DNA from: Saccharicrinis sp963663905
GTDB taxonomy: Bacteria > Bacteroidota > Bacteroidia > Bacteroidales > Marinilabiliaceae
Length of the DNA: 64,000 nt
Reading direction: 5' to 3'
NCBI GenBank assembly: GCA_963663905.2
Contig: OY760657.1
Location: 1,240,001 to 1,304,000, forward strand
In this document: positions 42,290 to 51,160 of the stretch, one piece after another
Layout of the letters: each line of letters starts with the position of its first letter
How positions within the stretch are numbered: position 1 is the first letter of the stretch
Position numbers and translations under genes: made by a program
The notes under the pieces: model-generated
Told to the model about the DNA's origin: nothing
Seen by the model: the letters and a program-made list of their open reading frames with translations, nothing else
Databases searched by the model: none

Positions 42290-42360
42290 TTTTAATTAGC
42301 TTTTTGCTTTTAGTAGCTTGTAATTCTCTTTAAAAGAACAATCATTTATAAAGAGAAATA

Positions 42361-42368
42361 CAAAAATA
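42361..42368 (-). promoter_or_regulatory. -7 element for ybaK
   Basis: The minus strand reads TATTTTTG (TAnnTTTG), 72 bp before the ybaK ATG. No clear -33 was found. Confidence 0.4.
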
Positions 42369-42450
42369 TAGTAAAAATGAAAAGTATAAACTAAAATGCT
42401 CACTTAGTAACAGGGAAATGCTTGTAAAATATCTATTCTGATAAATACAA

Positions 42451-42485
42451 AAACGGGCTAAATACTAATGTATTATAGCCCGTTT
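42451..42485 (-). terminator. Terminator after the chemotaxis receptor gene
   Basis: AAACGGGCTA paired with TAGCCCGTTT, with inner AATAC/GTATT pairing and one bulge, followed on the minus strand by a T-rich run. It lies 30 bp past the stop codon. Confidence 0.75.
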
Positions 42486-42514
42486 ACAACTGAATATAAA
42501 ATATGAAATGAACC

Positions 42515-44539
42515 TTACATTTCTTGATACTCTTCTTCTACAGTCTCATTTTGGAATTCGTTCATAAATGATTTATTAAATCCATTGTTTCTTGCATGTT
42601 GATGCATTTGGAATGAGTTGGTTGATCTGTGTTTCCAATCTTCAGTAGATGATGGTTTTTTGTACGATTTTCTCTTTTCTTCAAGAGTAAAGAATTGTGT
42701 TATTTGCATTAAATCTTCAGCCTGAGCAGCCATTTCTTCTGAACTACTTGCCATCTCTTCTGAGGATGATGCATTTTGTTGTGTTACCATACTTAATTGT
42801 TGTATGGCTGTGTTTACTTGATTGACACCGACTTCTTGTTCTCTACTGGCTGATACTATCTCTTCAACTAATCTTGATGTTTCTTGTATATCAGGTACAA
42901 TTGATTTTAGTTTTGTATTCGATTCTTCTGTTAATCGTAATCCATTTGCTGCCAATGCAACAATTTCACTAGCTGCAATCTGACTACGTTCTGCTAATTT
43001 TCTTACTTCGGCTGCAACTACAGCAAATCCTCTTCCCTGATCACCCGCACGGGCTGCTTCAACAGCTGCATTAATTGCTAATAGGTCAGTTTTCTCTGCA
43101 ATTTCAACAACTACATTAATTTTAGCGTAAATTTCTTTTACGGCATTCATACTATCTTCCGAAGCAACAGAAACCTGTTCTGCAGAATTTGATGCTTTAC
43201 CCGAAATATCCATGGTTTTAAGAGCATTTTCTGAGTTTTGAAGAATATTAGCTGCCATTTCTTCCATTGATGAGGATACTTCCTCTGCGGATGCAGCTTG
43301 TTCACTAACTCCAGAAGATATAGATTGAGCACCTGAACTTAACTGCTGACTGGCACCAGCAATGTTTTCGGAACCTGCCATTACATTTGAAATAATTTCT
43401 TTCAATTTTTCAGACATGGTATACATTGAATGGTATACACCTTTTAATGCAGCATCTGTTTTAAACTTGATGTTTAAGTTTCCTTTAGCTATGTTATCTG
43501 CTACCATTGCAATTTCTTCAGGTTCTTCTCCTAAAGTAGTACGTATCTCTTTTCTGATTAAATAAGTTACAAACAGTATCAATACTAATAATCCCAATGC
43601 AACTGAAATTATAATGTTACGCATATTATATACAGGTTGCATAATTTCAGCTTCATTCATTTCTGCAATAATAGCCCAATCTAAACCTTCAATGTTTAGT
43701 TTATCATATGAACTTAGTACTGATTTATCTCTGTAGTTATTAATAATTTGAATTCCAGAATGGCCTGATAATGCTTCCTGAGCACTTTTTGTATCTACTC
43801 TTTGTTTAAGTACAGTCGATTCACTAAAAAAGCGGCTGTCATTTCTTAGAAGATAATCGTCACCAACTATATATGTTTCTCCGGTTTCACCTAGACCGGT
43901 TCTTTCGTGCATAATATTATCTATAGATTCCATAGATAGTTGGTAAACCATAACACCAAGAAGTGAACCATCAGGATTTCTTACTGGTCCCGATACAAAT
44001 GCAGCTGGTGCATCAGATATTTCATAGAATGTGAAATCAACAAGACCATATTCAGTTTTTCCTTGTTTAAAGGCTTTTGCTAAACCAGAACTTGCAAGTG
44101 ATCCGGAGTTAAGATTTTGTCCAAGATCCTTTTCTTTAGCCGAACTATAGGCAATATCACCATCAGGTGAAATAAAGAAAATATCATAATATCCGTATTC
44201 TTTTGCGTACAATTTTAATTTTGCGTCATGTAAGCGTATCCATTCTAAATATTGTTCACTATTTAAGCCTCCTTCTTTAAATGCACTTACAAAACGTTGT
44301 ACAGCCATTTGTACTGCACTGTTGTTTGCATAAACATTGATGTCGCTTAATGTTTCATCAAAGAATTTTTCTACCTGTACTTTCTTTATTTGTCTTAATG
44401 AAGAAAGTTGATCGTAGGTTCTGTTCACTAAAGCCTTACGAGAGGAGGTGTAAGAGATAATTCCCAATACTGTAACTGATACTATTCCTATAAAAAGGAA
44501 GTATGTTGTTAGTTTAGAAGTGAATTTCATACTTTTCAT
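42515..44539 (-). CDS. Methyl-accepting chemotaxis protein with dCache sensor
   Basis: A 674-residue chemoreceptor. One membrane helix (about residues 10-30) precedes a periplasmic dCache-type double PAS domain to about residue 305, with EYGYYDIFFISPDGDIAYSS and GETGETYIVGDDYLLRNDS. A second helix is at about 310-330, then HAMP, and the signalling domain with the hairpin tip EIAEKTDLLAINAAVEAAR and GDQGRGFAVVAAEVRKLA. The tail is long and Ser/Glu-rich with no CheR-docking pentapeptide. The ligand cannot be inferred. No other chemotaxis gene is near. Confidence 0.93.
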   Translation of the reverse strand: MKSMKFTSKLTTYFLFIGIVSVTVLGIISYTSSRKALVNRTYDQLSSLRQIKKVQVEKFFDETLSDINVYANNSAVQMAVQRFVSAFKEGGLNSEQYLEWIRLHDAKLKLYAKEYGYYDIFFISPDGDIAYSSAKEKDLGQNLNSGSLASSGLAKAFKQGKTEYGLVDFTFYEISDAPAAFVSGPVRNPDGSLLGVMVYQLSMESIDNIMHERTGLGETGETYIVGDDYLLRNDSRFFSESTVLKQRVDTKSAQEALSGHSGIQIINNYRDKSVLSSYDKLNIEGLDWAIIAEMNEAEIMQPVYNMRNIIISVALGLLVLILFVTYLIRKEIRTTLGEEPEEIAMVADNIAKGNLNIKFKTDAALKGVYHSMYTMSEKLKEIISNVMAGSENIAGASQQLSSGAQSISSGVSEQAASAEEVSSSMEEMAANILQNSENALKTMDISGKASNSAEQVSVASEDSMNAVKEIYAKINVVVEIAEKTDLLAINAAVEAARAGDQGRGFAVVAAEVRKLAERSQIAASEIVALAANGLRLTEESNTKLKSIVPDIQETSRLVEEIVSASREQEVGVNQVNTAIQQLSMVTQQNASSSEEMASSSEEMAAQAEDLMQITQFFTLEEKRKSYKKPSSTEDWKHRSTNSFQMHQHARNNGFNKSFMNEFQNETVEEEYQEM

Positions 44540-45195
44540 GTCGTTGTATTTTGTTAACCAAATTATAGTGGTAGTTATGTGTTATTATTCCCTTTTGAAA
44601 TTTTATTAATAAGAGTGTTGCGTGATGTGAAGTTTCTCTTTTGATAATGAATAGAAGTTTACAATGCTTATGATATTAAAACTTTTAATTGAGGCTGATA
44701 AAAGAATACTCATAGTAAATAGGGTTAGGTAATATTGTAATGCTTTCAAATTTTTAAACTAATATATTTGATAGTAAAATTAATGTTGTAGCATTTTAGC
44801 TCAAAGGGTATATTGTACCAAATTGATAATACTACTTTTATATTTTGTACTAATACTTTTGTACTATTAGCGTCGTAATAAGTATCTGGATTGATAGAAA
44901 TAAATACTATTGTTGGATGTTTGTATTTTATTTAATGTGTTGATAGTAAAGAATGTGTATTTATTATTGGGCCTGGTTTTGCGGGGAGGTTGTTTCAAAT
45001 TAATATCCAGAAACAAAAGTAGTTTTTGGTATTATACAATGAGCCATTTGAAGTGTTTCAATTACATGAGCATGATTTTTTACAGCTAGTTCCATTTGGC
45101 ATTTAAAAACAAACTATATCATATGAATTAAGATTTTTAATTAATTTTTGAAGCAATTGCTTTATATATCATCCCAAGAAACTTAATCTAATAAA
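44540..45195. other. Intergenic region between MCP and M28 peptidase genes
   Basis: 656 bp of AT-rich DNA. One weak -7-like TACTTTTG (44854-44861) was seen far from the peptidase start. No ORF, RNA or repeat was recognised. Confidence 0.4.
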
Positions 45196-46662
45196 ATGAA
45201 AATCAGATTATTGATTACCAATCTTGCTATTTTATTTACTCTTCATTCAGTTCATGCACAATCACAAGTTGATGAATTTGCAAAAAGTATAAAAGCTTCA
45301 TCTTTAAAAAAACATGTTTATGTTTTAGCATCAGATTCATGTAATGGCAGAAATGTTGGGACAAAAGGAATTAGGATAGCACAAGATTATATTGTGAATC
45401 AGTTGAAAATGGATTCGTTAGTAAAACCGTTTTTAAACCATAGTTATTTACAACCTTTTCAATTGATAAAAAGTAGTCCGAAAATAGCTCACTTAGAAGC
45501 AAAAGGACAGTCTTTTAAAGTATTTAAAGATTATATGTATAGCGGTTTATATGACGGTTATACAAAAGAATTGAATATTGTTTTTGGTGGAAAAGGAACA
45601 GAGGAAGAACTAAAAGACCTGGATATAAAAGGTAAAGCAGTTTTTCTTTTAAATGATAATTTGCGTGCAGCCTTTAAGAGTAGTGGAGTTGCTAAAAAAA
45701 ATGGTGCAGAAATAAGTATAATAGCAAATCCTAAGAATTTAAATCAATTTGAGTCACTAAGCAGCCAAATGAAAGAATTTGTAAGCTTTAGTGGTTATTG
45801 CTTATTAAGCGATACATTAAACAACAGTTTTTTTAAAGAAACTTCAAATCATAGGTTTATAACCATTAATAATCAATTGGTAAAAAAGCTTACCTCCCAT
45901 AATATCCAATATTGGAATAGAAGCAAGGCAAATGATAGAAAATCAATAGGAAAGGTTTCGTTAAATATTGAAAAACAAAGCCCAGATACAGTAATAGCTA
46001 ACAATATAATATCCTATATTCCAGGTAAAAATTCAGATGAAATGATAGTTGTTGGTGCTCATTATGATCATTTGGGTGTAATTTATGATAAAATATACTT
46101 TGGTGCCGATGATAATGCTTCCGGTACTTCTGCTTTAATTGAATTGACAAATGCATTTGCAGAGGCTTATAAAAACGGTAATAGACCACAAAAAAGTATT
46201 GTATTTATTGCCTTTGCTGGGGAGGAGGGAGGACTATGCGGATCTGAGTATTTTGTGGATAAGTTTACATCTCCTGAGCAAATCAAATTGATGGTAAACA
46301 TTGATATGATAGGAAGACCGGATACAAAACATATTGAGGAGTCAGACTACTTTTACTTTATTAATAATGGATTGTCTGACTCATTAATTAGCAGGAATAA
46401 TGATTTATGTGGAAAATATTTATTAACACCAGATTATAGTTCTCATATTGATGCCTCAGATCATAAATCATTTAAAAATGTTGGTATCCCAACAATTTTC
46501 TTTTTTGATGGTATTAATACAGATTTGCATAAAACGACAGATACCCCGGATAAGCTTAATTACAAAAGAATGGAGAGAATCACCAGACTTATTTTTGAAA
46601 CCGTTTGGGAGAATGCTAAAATGGATAATGAGCAAGTTTTTAATGAATCAGAGCCAAAATAA
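45196..46662 (+). CDS. Secreted M28 family metallopeptidase
   Basis: Exported zinc aminopeptidase-like enzyme of 488 residues. After the signal peptide (cleavage near residue 21, VHAQS) a protease-associated-like region is followed by the M28 domain: GAHYDHLGV (first His), FGADDNASGTSALIE (bridging Asp), FAGEEGGLCGSE (catalytic Glu and next ligand), NIDMIGR (Asp) and DLHKTTDT (last His). All five zinc ligands are thus visible. The substrate range is unknown; family members cleave N-terminal residues of peptides. A hairpin follows the stop. Confidence 0.92.
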   Translation: MKIRLLITNLAILFTLHSVHAQSQVDEFAKSIKASSLKKHVYVLASDSCNGRNVGTKGIRIAQDYIVNQLKMDSLVKPFLNHSYLQPFQLIKSSPKIAHLEAKGQSFKVFKDYMYSGLYDGYTKELNIVFGGKGTEEELKDLDIKGKAVFLLNDNLRAAFKSSGVAKKNGAEISIIANPKNLNQFESLSSQMKEFVSFSGYCLLSDTLNNSFFKETSNHRFITINNQLVKKLTSHNIQYWNRSKANDRKSIGKVSLNIEKQSPDTVIANNIISYIPGKNSDEMIVVGAHYDHLGVIYDKIYFGADDNASGTSALIELTNAFAEAYKNGNRPQKSIVFIAFAGEEGGLCGSEYFVDKFTSPEQIKLMVNIDMIGRPDTKHIEESDYFYFINNGLSDSLISRNNDLCGKYLLTPDYSSHIDASDHKSFKNVGIPTIFFFDGINTDLHKTTDTPDKLNYKRMERITRLIFETVWENAKMDNEQVFNESEPK

Positions 46663-46667
46663 AAAGA

Positions 46668-46689
46668 GCTATTCTTACAAAAGAATAGC
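46668..46689 (+). terminator. Hairpin after M28 gene
   Basis: GCTATTCTT-ACAA-AAGAATAGC, followed by CCTTTATC. The T-run is weak. Confidence 0.5.
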
Positions 46690-46727
46690 CCTTTATCAAT
46701 ATATGTGAGATATAAAACAGAGATATT

Positions 46728-47594
46728 TTATTGTACCAGAGCTTTATCTGGCTGAAAACTTCTTATTAGCTTAGTTTTATAATTATTTTGAATCAGATAA
46801 TTATAAATTATTGTTTTCTGTTCATTATTATTTGTATCGTTAAAGCATGTTTCTAACCAAGTGTAAAAATCTTTGTTTGAGAAATGTGATTTACGCGCCA
46901 ATTCAATTACAGAACTAACATAAGTAATACTATTATTGTTTTCAGAATCTTTTATTGTATTAAAAAATGAAGAGCTTACTTTCTGATTATTTGCAACTTT
47001 TGATGTTATATTGTTTAAAGTTGCAGGGGCCTGATTCTTCTCTAAAGATGATTTTGTATTTTTTATAATTGCAGATACAACCTCTCCATGAACCAATTTA
47101 TATAAAGTATAGCAACTTTTTACCGCTCCTTTTACACAATCGTAAGATGCATCCACAACTGTTGCACCGGACATAGCATCTACATTATAATATTGCTGTT
47201 CTGATTTTTCTGCTGAGTATTGATCAAATTTATAATATTTAATTCCTGATTTAGGATCATTCAATAGAATATGAAGCTTCTCATAATCTTTTTCATTAAA
47301 GGCTTCATTATTAATTTTAACCAGGTTTTCGTTTGGTTTTAAAGCAATCTTTAAATAATTACCCCATATATCCCAATAAATTCTTAGGGGCACATTTTTA
47401 GCTAACTTAGAACTTCCTGTATTTTGTTCAATATCTGAATAATAGTATTCCGGTATTCCGCTTTTATTGTAGGCTGCAAATAACTTCCCATCAATAGAAA
47501 TATTATTAACAGAAACTTCTTTAACTATTGTTTCTGAAATGGCATTTATCGATATCAGTAATACAATGATGGTATATAAGTATTTTGTCTTCAT
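46728..47594 (-). CDS. Secreted protein with a flavin-attachment-like motif
   Basis: A 288-residue exported protein (signal peptide about residues 1-20, LYTIIVLLISINAIS). Residues 139-145 read DAMSGAT, a match to the D-x-x-S/T-G-A-T motif by which ApbE attaches FMN to a Thr in NqrC/RnfG-type FMN-binding domains. It is followed by VVDASYDCVKGAVKSCYTLY, seen in Bacteroidota relatives. The rest has no named domain. It is the last gene of the cluster that encodes mono-heme lipoproteins, so a surface flavin carrier accepting or passing electrons is plausible. No ApbE gene is in the window. Confidence 0.7.
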   Translation of the reverse strand: MKTKYLYTIIVLLISINAISETIVKEVSVNNISIDGKLFAAYNKSGIPEYYYSDIEQNTGSSKLAKNVPLRIYWDIWGNYLKIALKPNENLVKINNEAFNEKDYEKLHILLNDPKSGIKYYKFDQYSAEKSEQQYYNVDAMSGATVVDASYDCVKGAVKSCYTLYKLVHGEVVSAIIKNTKSSLEKNQAPATLNNITSKVANNQKVSSSFFNTIKDSENNNSITYVSSVIELARKSHFSNKDFYTWLETCFNDTNNNEQKTIIYNYLIQNNYKTKLIRSFQPDKALVQ

Positions 47595-47698
47595 AATTCT
47601 GATTGATTTTAATTCTTAATCACTAATTCGCTTTCATATTGCTATCGCAAGACAATGGCTTTAGATTCGACTTCATCTCTTGAGTTTTATTTTTAGAA

Positions 47699-47713
47699 CG
47701 CGATGAAATCGCG
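47699..47713. repeat. REP-like mini-hairpin
   Basis: CGCGAT-GAA-ATCGCG, 6-bp arms with a 3-nt loop; compare 21389-21403. Confidence 0.4.
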
Positions 47714-47749
47714 CACTAGCTCTTGTACTATCAAAAAGGTTTTAATTTA

Positions 47750-47772
47750 GGTCCAAGTTACAAACCTGAACC
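47750..47772. repeat. Dispersed 23-bp palindrome, copy 1
   Basis: GGTCCAAGTT-ACA-AACCTGAACC, an imperfect palindrome matched by copies at 56669-56691 and 56755-56777. Confidence 0.6.
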
Positions 47773-47855
47773 AGTAAAAGGAACGTTTACACTATGCTAT
47801 TGGCAATAAGCACTTTGCTTCCTTTCTCCTTTTTCCCTGTTACTTTCTCTTTTAT

Positions 47856-48740
47856 CTAGTGCTTCCCCATTTTTACATTGATATTAAACCCGAAACAGAA
47901 GTTGTTCCAGTCAAATTTCTGATTATTCAGATATTCTTTTCCGGGAACGATCTGATTTCCATTGGAAACAAACAATTGAAAATTGTGAGTTTTACTCTTA
48001 AAAATAGCACCAACAGAAATAATGGGACTAGGTTGAACAGGATCTTCCTCCGACGCTGAAGCTATTCCTAAAGGAAGATCAACTGAGGCAAATACAGCTT
48101 TTTTTCTGCTTAGTTTTACAGCAAAAGATGGATTAAAGGCAAAGTAGGTTGAGAAATAGTTCTCAGGAACAATATTAAAATGAGTAATTGTATTATTAAC
48201 CATAAACTCGAATAAGTGATTTATCTGCCTTGTTAAACTGAACTGAGTAGTATAAAAAAAGCGATCGATAAAATAGTAATTCTCACCAAAGTATTTCTCG
48301 TTTCTTCCATCAATAGCTACGCTAAAAGCAAGCGCCATTCCAACCGGATTTTCGCCTTCGATATCCTGTTCAACCAGGTTGTATCGAATTCCTAGTTCCT
48401 GCGTTTTATTTTGTTTCTCGGTTAAAAAGGAAGCGGAGAACTTATCGCTGAATCCATGTTCAATACCCATTTGAATGTTGGCTGTTCCATAGATTCCAAA
48501 CATATCCTCAAATCCTTTATCAGATAATGATGAAAAATAATGTATTACATATATTTGGTTTTGACCTTTATATGGCATTGTTGTAGTAGGGTGGTTTAAT
48601 AATCTTCCATCCCAAATATGAGATACACTATTTTGTTGTCCGTTGATCTTGCAGAATAAACTTAAAAGACAATATATAGTAAGAGTCTTTAGTGGCGCTA
48701 TTCTTGTTTTTATCTTTATATTATCTCTCATATCATACAT
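47856..48740 (-). CDS. DUF5777 family outer-membrane barrel-like protein
   Basis: A 294-residue secreted protein with a signal peptide ending near residue 35 (LLSLFCKINGQ) and a beta-strand-rich mature part typical of DUF5777: IWDGRLLNHPTTTM, YVIHYFSSLS, a MGIEHGFSDKFSASF segment, and GMALAFSVAIDG. It ends in the basic FNINVKMGKH. In Bacteroidota such genes often accompany cytochrome c and lipid-related genes; here it directly follows (3 bp) a mono-heme lipoprotein. The function is not established. Confidence 0.8.
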   Translation of the reverse strand: MYDMRDNIKIKTRIAPLKTLTIYCLLSLFCKINGQQNSVSHIWDGRLLNHPTTTMPYKGQNQIYVIHYFSSLSDKGFEDMFGIYGTANIQMGIEHGFSDKFSASFLTEKQNKTQELGIRYNLVEQDIEGENPVGMALAFSVAIDGRNEKYFGENYYFIDRFFYTTQFSLTRQINHLFEFMVNNTITHFNIVPENYFSTYFAFNPSFAVKLSRKKAVFASVDLPLGIASASEEDPVQPSPIISVGAIFKSKTHNFQLFVSNGNQIVPGKEYLNNQKFDWNNFCFGFNINVKMGKH

Positions 48741-48742
48741 TA

Positions 48743-49123
48743 TTAATTATCCAATGCTCCCTGGTTAATCCATAAAATTATCTTCTGTAATTCAGTAGAT
48801 GTGATAGCTCCTTCAAAAGGATGATCTTCGTTTAATTTTTGAATTAACGTACTCGAACTGGCATCATCGGTATTGATATAGTTACCAGATATTAATGATT
48901 GATATGCATTTGCGGAAGTTAAGTTGGGATATGAAATTATTCCATCATGACAAGAAACACATGAACTTTTAAATACAGGAATCACGTCCTCTGAAAAAGA
49001 TATTTGTGTAGTTGCAGTAACTTCTTCCTCAATAATTACATCGTAATAACAGCTGCACGTAATTAACGCTGTTATTACAATTGCAAAGCACTGAAATATT
49101 TTAAAATTATTAGGTTGATTCAT
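48743..49123 (-). CDS. Mono-heme cytochrome c-like lipoprotein without a spare Met ligand
   Basis: A 126-residue lipoprotein with an N-terminal signal peptide (lipobox near ITCSC, Cys23 or Cys25) and one c-type heme motif CVSCH (Cys55, Cys58, His59), in a fold like PSCyt1/planctomycete-type cytochromes. The mature chain has no Met at all, so the usual Met axial ligand is impossible; a His such as in EDHPFEG, or an open site, would replace it. It overlaps by 4 bp a tiny upstream ORF in its leader. It is likely an electron carrier on the outer-membrane or periplasmic face. Partner assignments are inferred from context. Confidence 0.85.
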   Translation of the reverse strand: MNQPNNFKIFQCFAIVITALITCSCYYDVIIEEEVTATTQISFSEDVIPVFKSSCVSCHDGIISYPNLTSANAYQSLISGNYINTDDASSSTLIQKLNEDHPFEGAITSTELQKIILWINQGALDN

Positions 49124-49206
49124 TTGTCTAATTTTGCTTTTAATTGCCTTATGAAACTCGCCAGTTTAGTCATCCTCGTGAGTGAGATAACCTTATCATG
49201 GCTCAT
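49120..49206 (-). other. Leader of the mono-heme lipoprotein gene with a tiny ORF
   Basis: Leader sequence related to 55090-55161: both read ATGAAA-(T/C)GAGCC, then after about 35 bp CTGGCGAGTT-(T/C)-CATA and TTAGAC near the start. A 28-codon ORF (MSHDKVISLTRM...) runs to TGA that overlaps the lipoprotein ATG by 4 bp (ATGA). It is degenerate relative to the other copy, which is 1 nt shorter in the middle. Confidence 0.35.
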
Positions 49207-49232
49207 TTCATTTTAGTCTAAGTTTAATTATC

Positions 49233-49919
49233 TCAGTTGTTGAGTGCTCCTTCATCAATCCAGTCCTTTACCAACTGGATATCAGCATCAGTAGCAGAAC
49301 TACTTGCTGCATGATTAAAATCGATATCCTTGTTTAGCACATTAATCAAGTAACTGTATGTAGAAGAGCCTGCATATACTCTTACCATCTCAGGACGCAT
49401 CTCAGCAGTAATACCAACCAGATTCTCATAACTATTTCCTGATGTAAGATTTAAATCAGCGGCAATATCTCCGGCAGAACTACCATGGCAAACGATACAG
49501 TTATTGAATACCTGATTTTGTACTCTGCTAAACGTTACCAACTGTATGGCATCAATTTGTTCTGATATATCCTCATAAACACTATATGAACCTAAATCAG
49601 CAATACTTACTTTGTAAATACTGTTTTCGGTTAAATATACCTGAGCTGTATAGTCACCTTCTTCAACATCTGCTATTGAAACAGTGAATAAATCACTGTT
49701 ATCTGGTTGATTGATGGCAACACTGGCTATCGGAGTTCGACTGCTTTCTTCGGAGAATAATCCAACTCTAATTTGTTGATCTTCCGGCCAAAATTCAGGA
49801 TCAATAAATGATACTTCAACTTTAACATCCCAGATATTCGCAACTTCAGGTTCATAAACATGAGTACATCCTGTCAAATAAATGAATGCTATTATTATTA
49901 AAAACCATTTTATTTGCAT
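49233..49919 (-). CDS. Mono-heme cytochrome c-like lipoprotein
   Basis: A 228-residue lipoprotein: signal peptide MQIKWFLIIIAFIYLTGC with lipid Cys18, a beta-rich N-terminal domain to about residue 130 (with EFWPEDQQIRVGLFS), then a small heme domain with CIVCH (Cys141, Cys144, His145) and Mets in TAEMRPEMVRV that could be the axial ligand. The C-terminus matches that of the 126-residue lipoprotein in layout (DWIDEGALNN against LWINQGALDN), so the two are related. It lies 10 bp after the porin gene. Probable surface electron carrier. Confidence 0.85.
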   Translation of the reverse strand: MQIKWFLIIIAFIYLTGCTHVYEPEVANIWDVKVEVSFIDPEFWPEDQQIRVGLFSEESSRTPIASVAINQPDNSDLFTVSIADVEEGDYTAQVYLTENSIYKVSIADLGSYSVYEDISEQIDAIQLVTFSRVQNQVFNNCIVCHGSSAGDIAADLNLTSGNSYENLVGITAEMRPEMVRVYAGSSTYSYLINVLNKDIDFNHAASSSATDADIQLVKDWIDEGALNN

Positions 49920-49929
49920 AATTCATTAT

Positions 49930-51147
49930 TTAAAAGGCGAACTGTAGTTGTAAACAAACCTGATGCTCTGTCATGCTATTATCATCATCATTAGCGTCAG
50001 ATACTGATTCGTGTCCCGCTTTACCCAAATGTTGATACATAGCCTGTAGTTTTAAATTATGACCAGCTAAAAAGTAGTTAAAGCCAACTGCTGGCATGTA
50101 TAACAATCCCGGATCGTCAATAGAGTTACGATCTAAAACATCAAAACGAGCAGCAGCCTGAAGTTTTGAAGTAAGAAAATATCCAGCCTGAGCATAAGCA
50201 CCCCAGAAGGTATAAACCGGTGATGTTTGCTGACGTTCAACGAAATCCATACTTAACATGTAAGCTTCACCCGAGATATACCATTTACCTGTCAATAGAG
50301 CCAACTCTAAACCAGCTCTCATATCATTACTGCTTTCGTAATTAGCTTCAACATTATATGATCCTGAAGCTCCAATAAGCATATAAGTTTCGTTATAACT
50401 TCCTGGCTTGCCCTGGTAAGATGGCATTTCTCCAAATGGCATATACAATAATCGACCAGCATAGAGCAGAGATGGAATTCCCGTTTCGTCACTTAAAGAA
50501 TTAGTAGCAGTATTCACAGAAATACCTGTTCCATTAAAAACACCTAGCTGATATCCAAACTTATTATCTAAAATACCATGCATTTGAACTCCTATATCAA
50601 AACCAGAAGCAATAACCGGATTAACAGAATTCAGGTCAAAAGGAACATTAACCCGTGTATTTAAAGATGAAGGTAGTAAGGGAAATAATGTTTGTCCATT
50701 TTTTAACAGATATGCCTGGTTAAAAGGTGTTTTAAACTTACCAATTCTAAAACGAAGCTCATCACTGGTGTTGATATCAAACCATGCCTGATTTAAGATG
50801 GTAGCTCCGGAACCTGCAGCATTTAAAGTAACATTAAATGTAATTTTATTAAAAGCTTTTCCTGCAAAACCTATTAAAGCATAAGGAATGGCGAATCCTG
50901 AGTTTAAAACATTGTCTTCCTCTGCTAAACTAAGACCTTCATCATCGTAATAATTGTATAATGCCCTTGTCTGAATTAATGTATATGGTTTAAATAGAAA
51001 GTCTCCCTTTGCTGTTTTCCAGGTTAATCCGTTTTTATCAGCAATTGAAATTAAACCATTATCAATATACTTGTTTAAAGTACTATCTGTTTGCGCCTGA
51101 ATAGCCACAAAAACAGATAGTAATATAATTGTTATAAAATTTCTCAT
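49930..51147 (-). CDS. Phosphate-selective porin-like outer-membrane protein
   Basis: A 405-residue outer-membrane porin. Signal peptide (about residues 1-19, FITIILLSVFVAIQA), then a beta barrel resembling phosphate-selective porins O/P: RFRIGKFKTPFNQAYLLKNG, a constriction-like GFDIGVQMHGIL segment, LYMPFGEMPSY, and repeated Gly/aromatic strands. It ends in QLQFAF, a terminal Phe needed for barrel assembly. It sits between the RidA-like gene and the mono-heme lipoprotein and may supply a pore for their ligands. Confidence 0.85.
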   Translation of the reverse strand: MRNFITIILLSVFVAIQAQTDSTLNKYIDNGLISIADKNGLTWKTAKGDFLFKPYTLIQTRALYNYYDDEGLSLAEEDNVLNSGFAIPYALIGFAGKAFNKITFNVTLNAAGSGATILNQAWFDINTSDELRFRIGKFKTPFNQAYLLKNGQTLFPLLPSSLNTRVNVPFDLNSVNPVIASGFDIGVQMHGILDNKFGYQLGVFNGTGISVNTATNSLSDETGIPSLLYAGRLLYMPFGEMPSYQGKPGSYNETYMLIGASGSYNVEANYESSNDMRAGLELALLTGKWYISGEAYMLSMDFVERQQTSPVYTFWGAYAQAGYFLTSKLQAAARFDVLDRNSIDDPGLLYMPAVGFNYFLAGHNLKLQAMYQHLGKAGHESVSDANDDDNSMTEHQVCLQLQFAF

Positions 51148-51160
51148 TGTATTATCCTCC

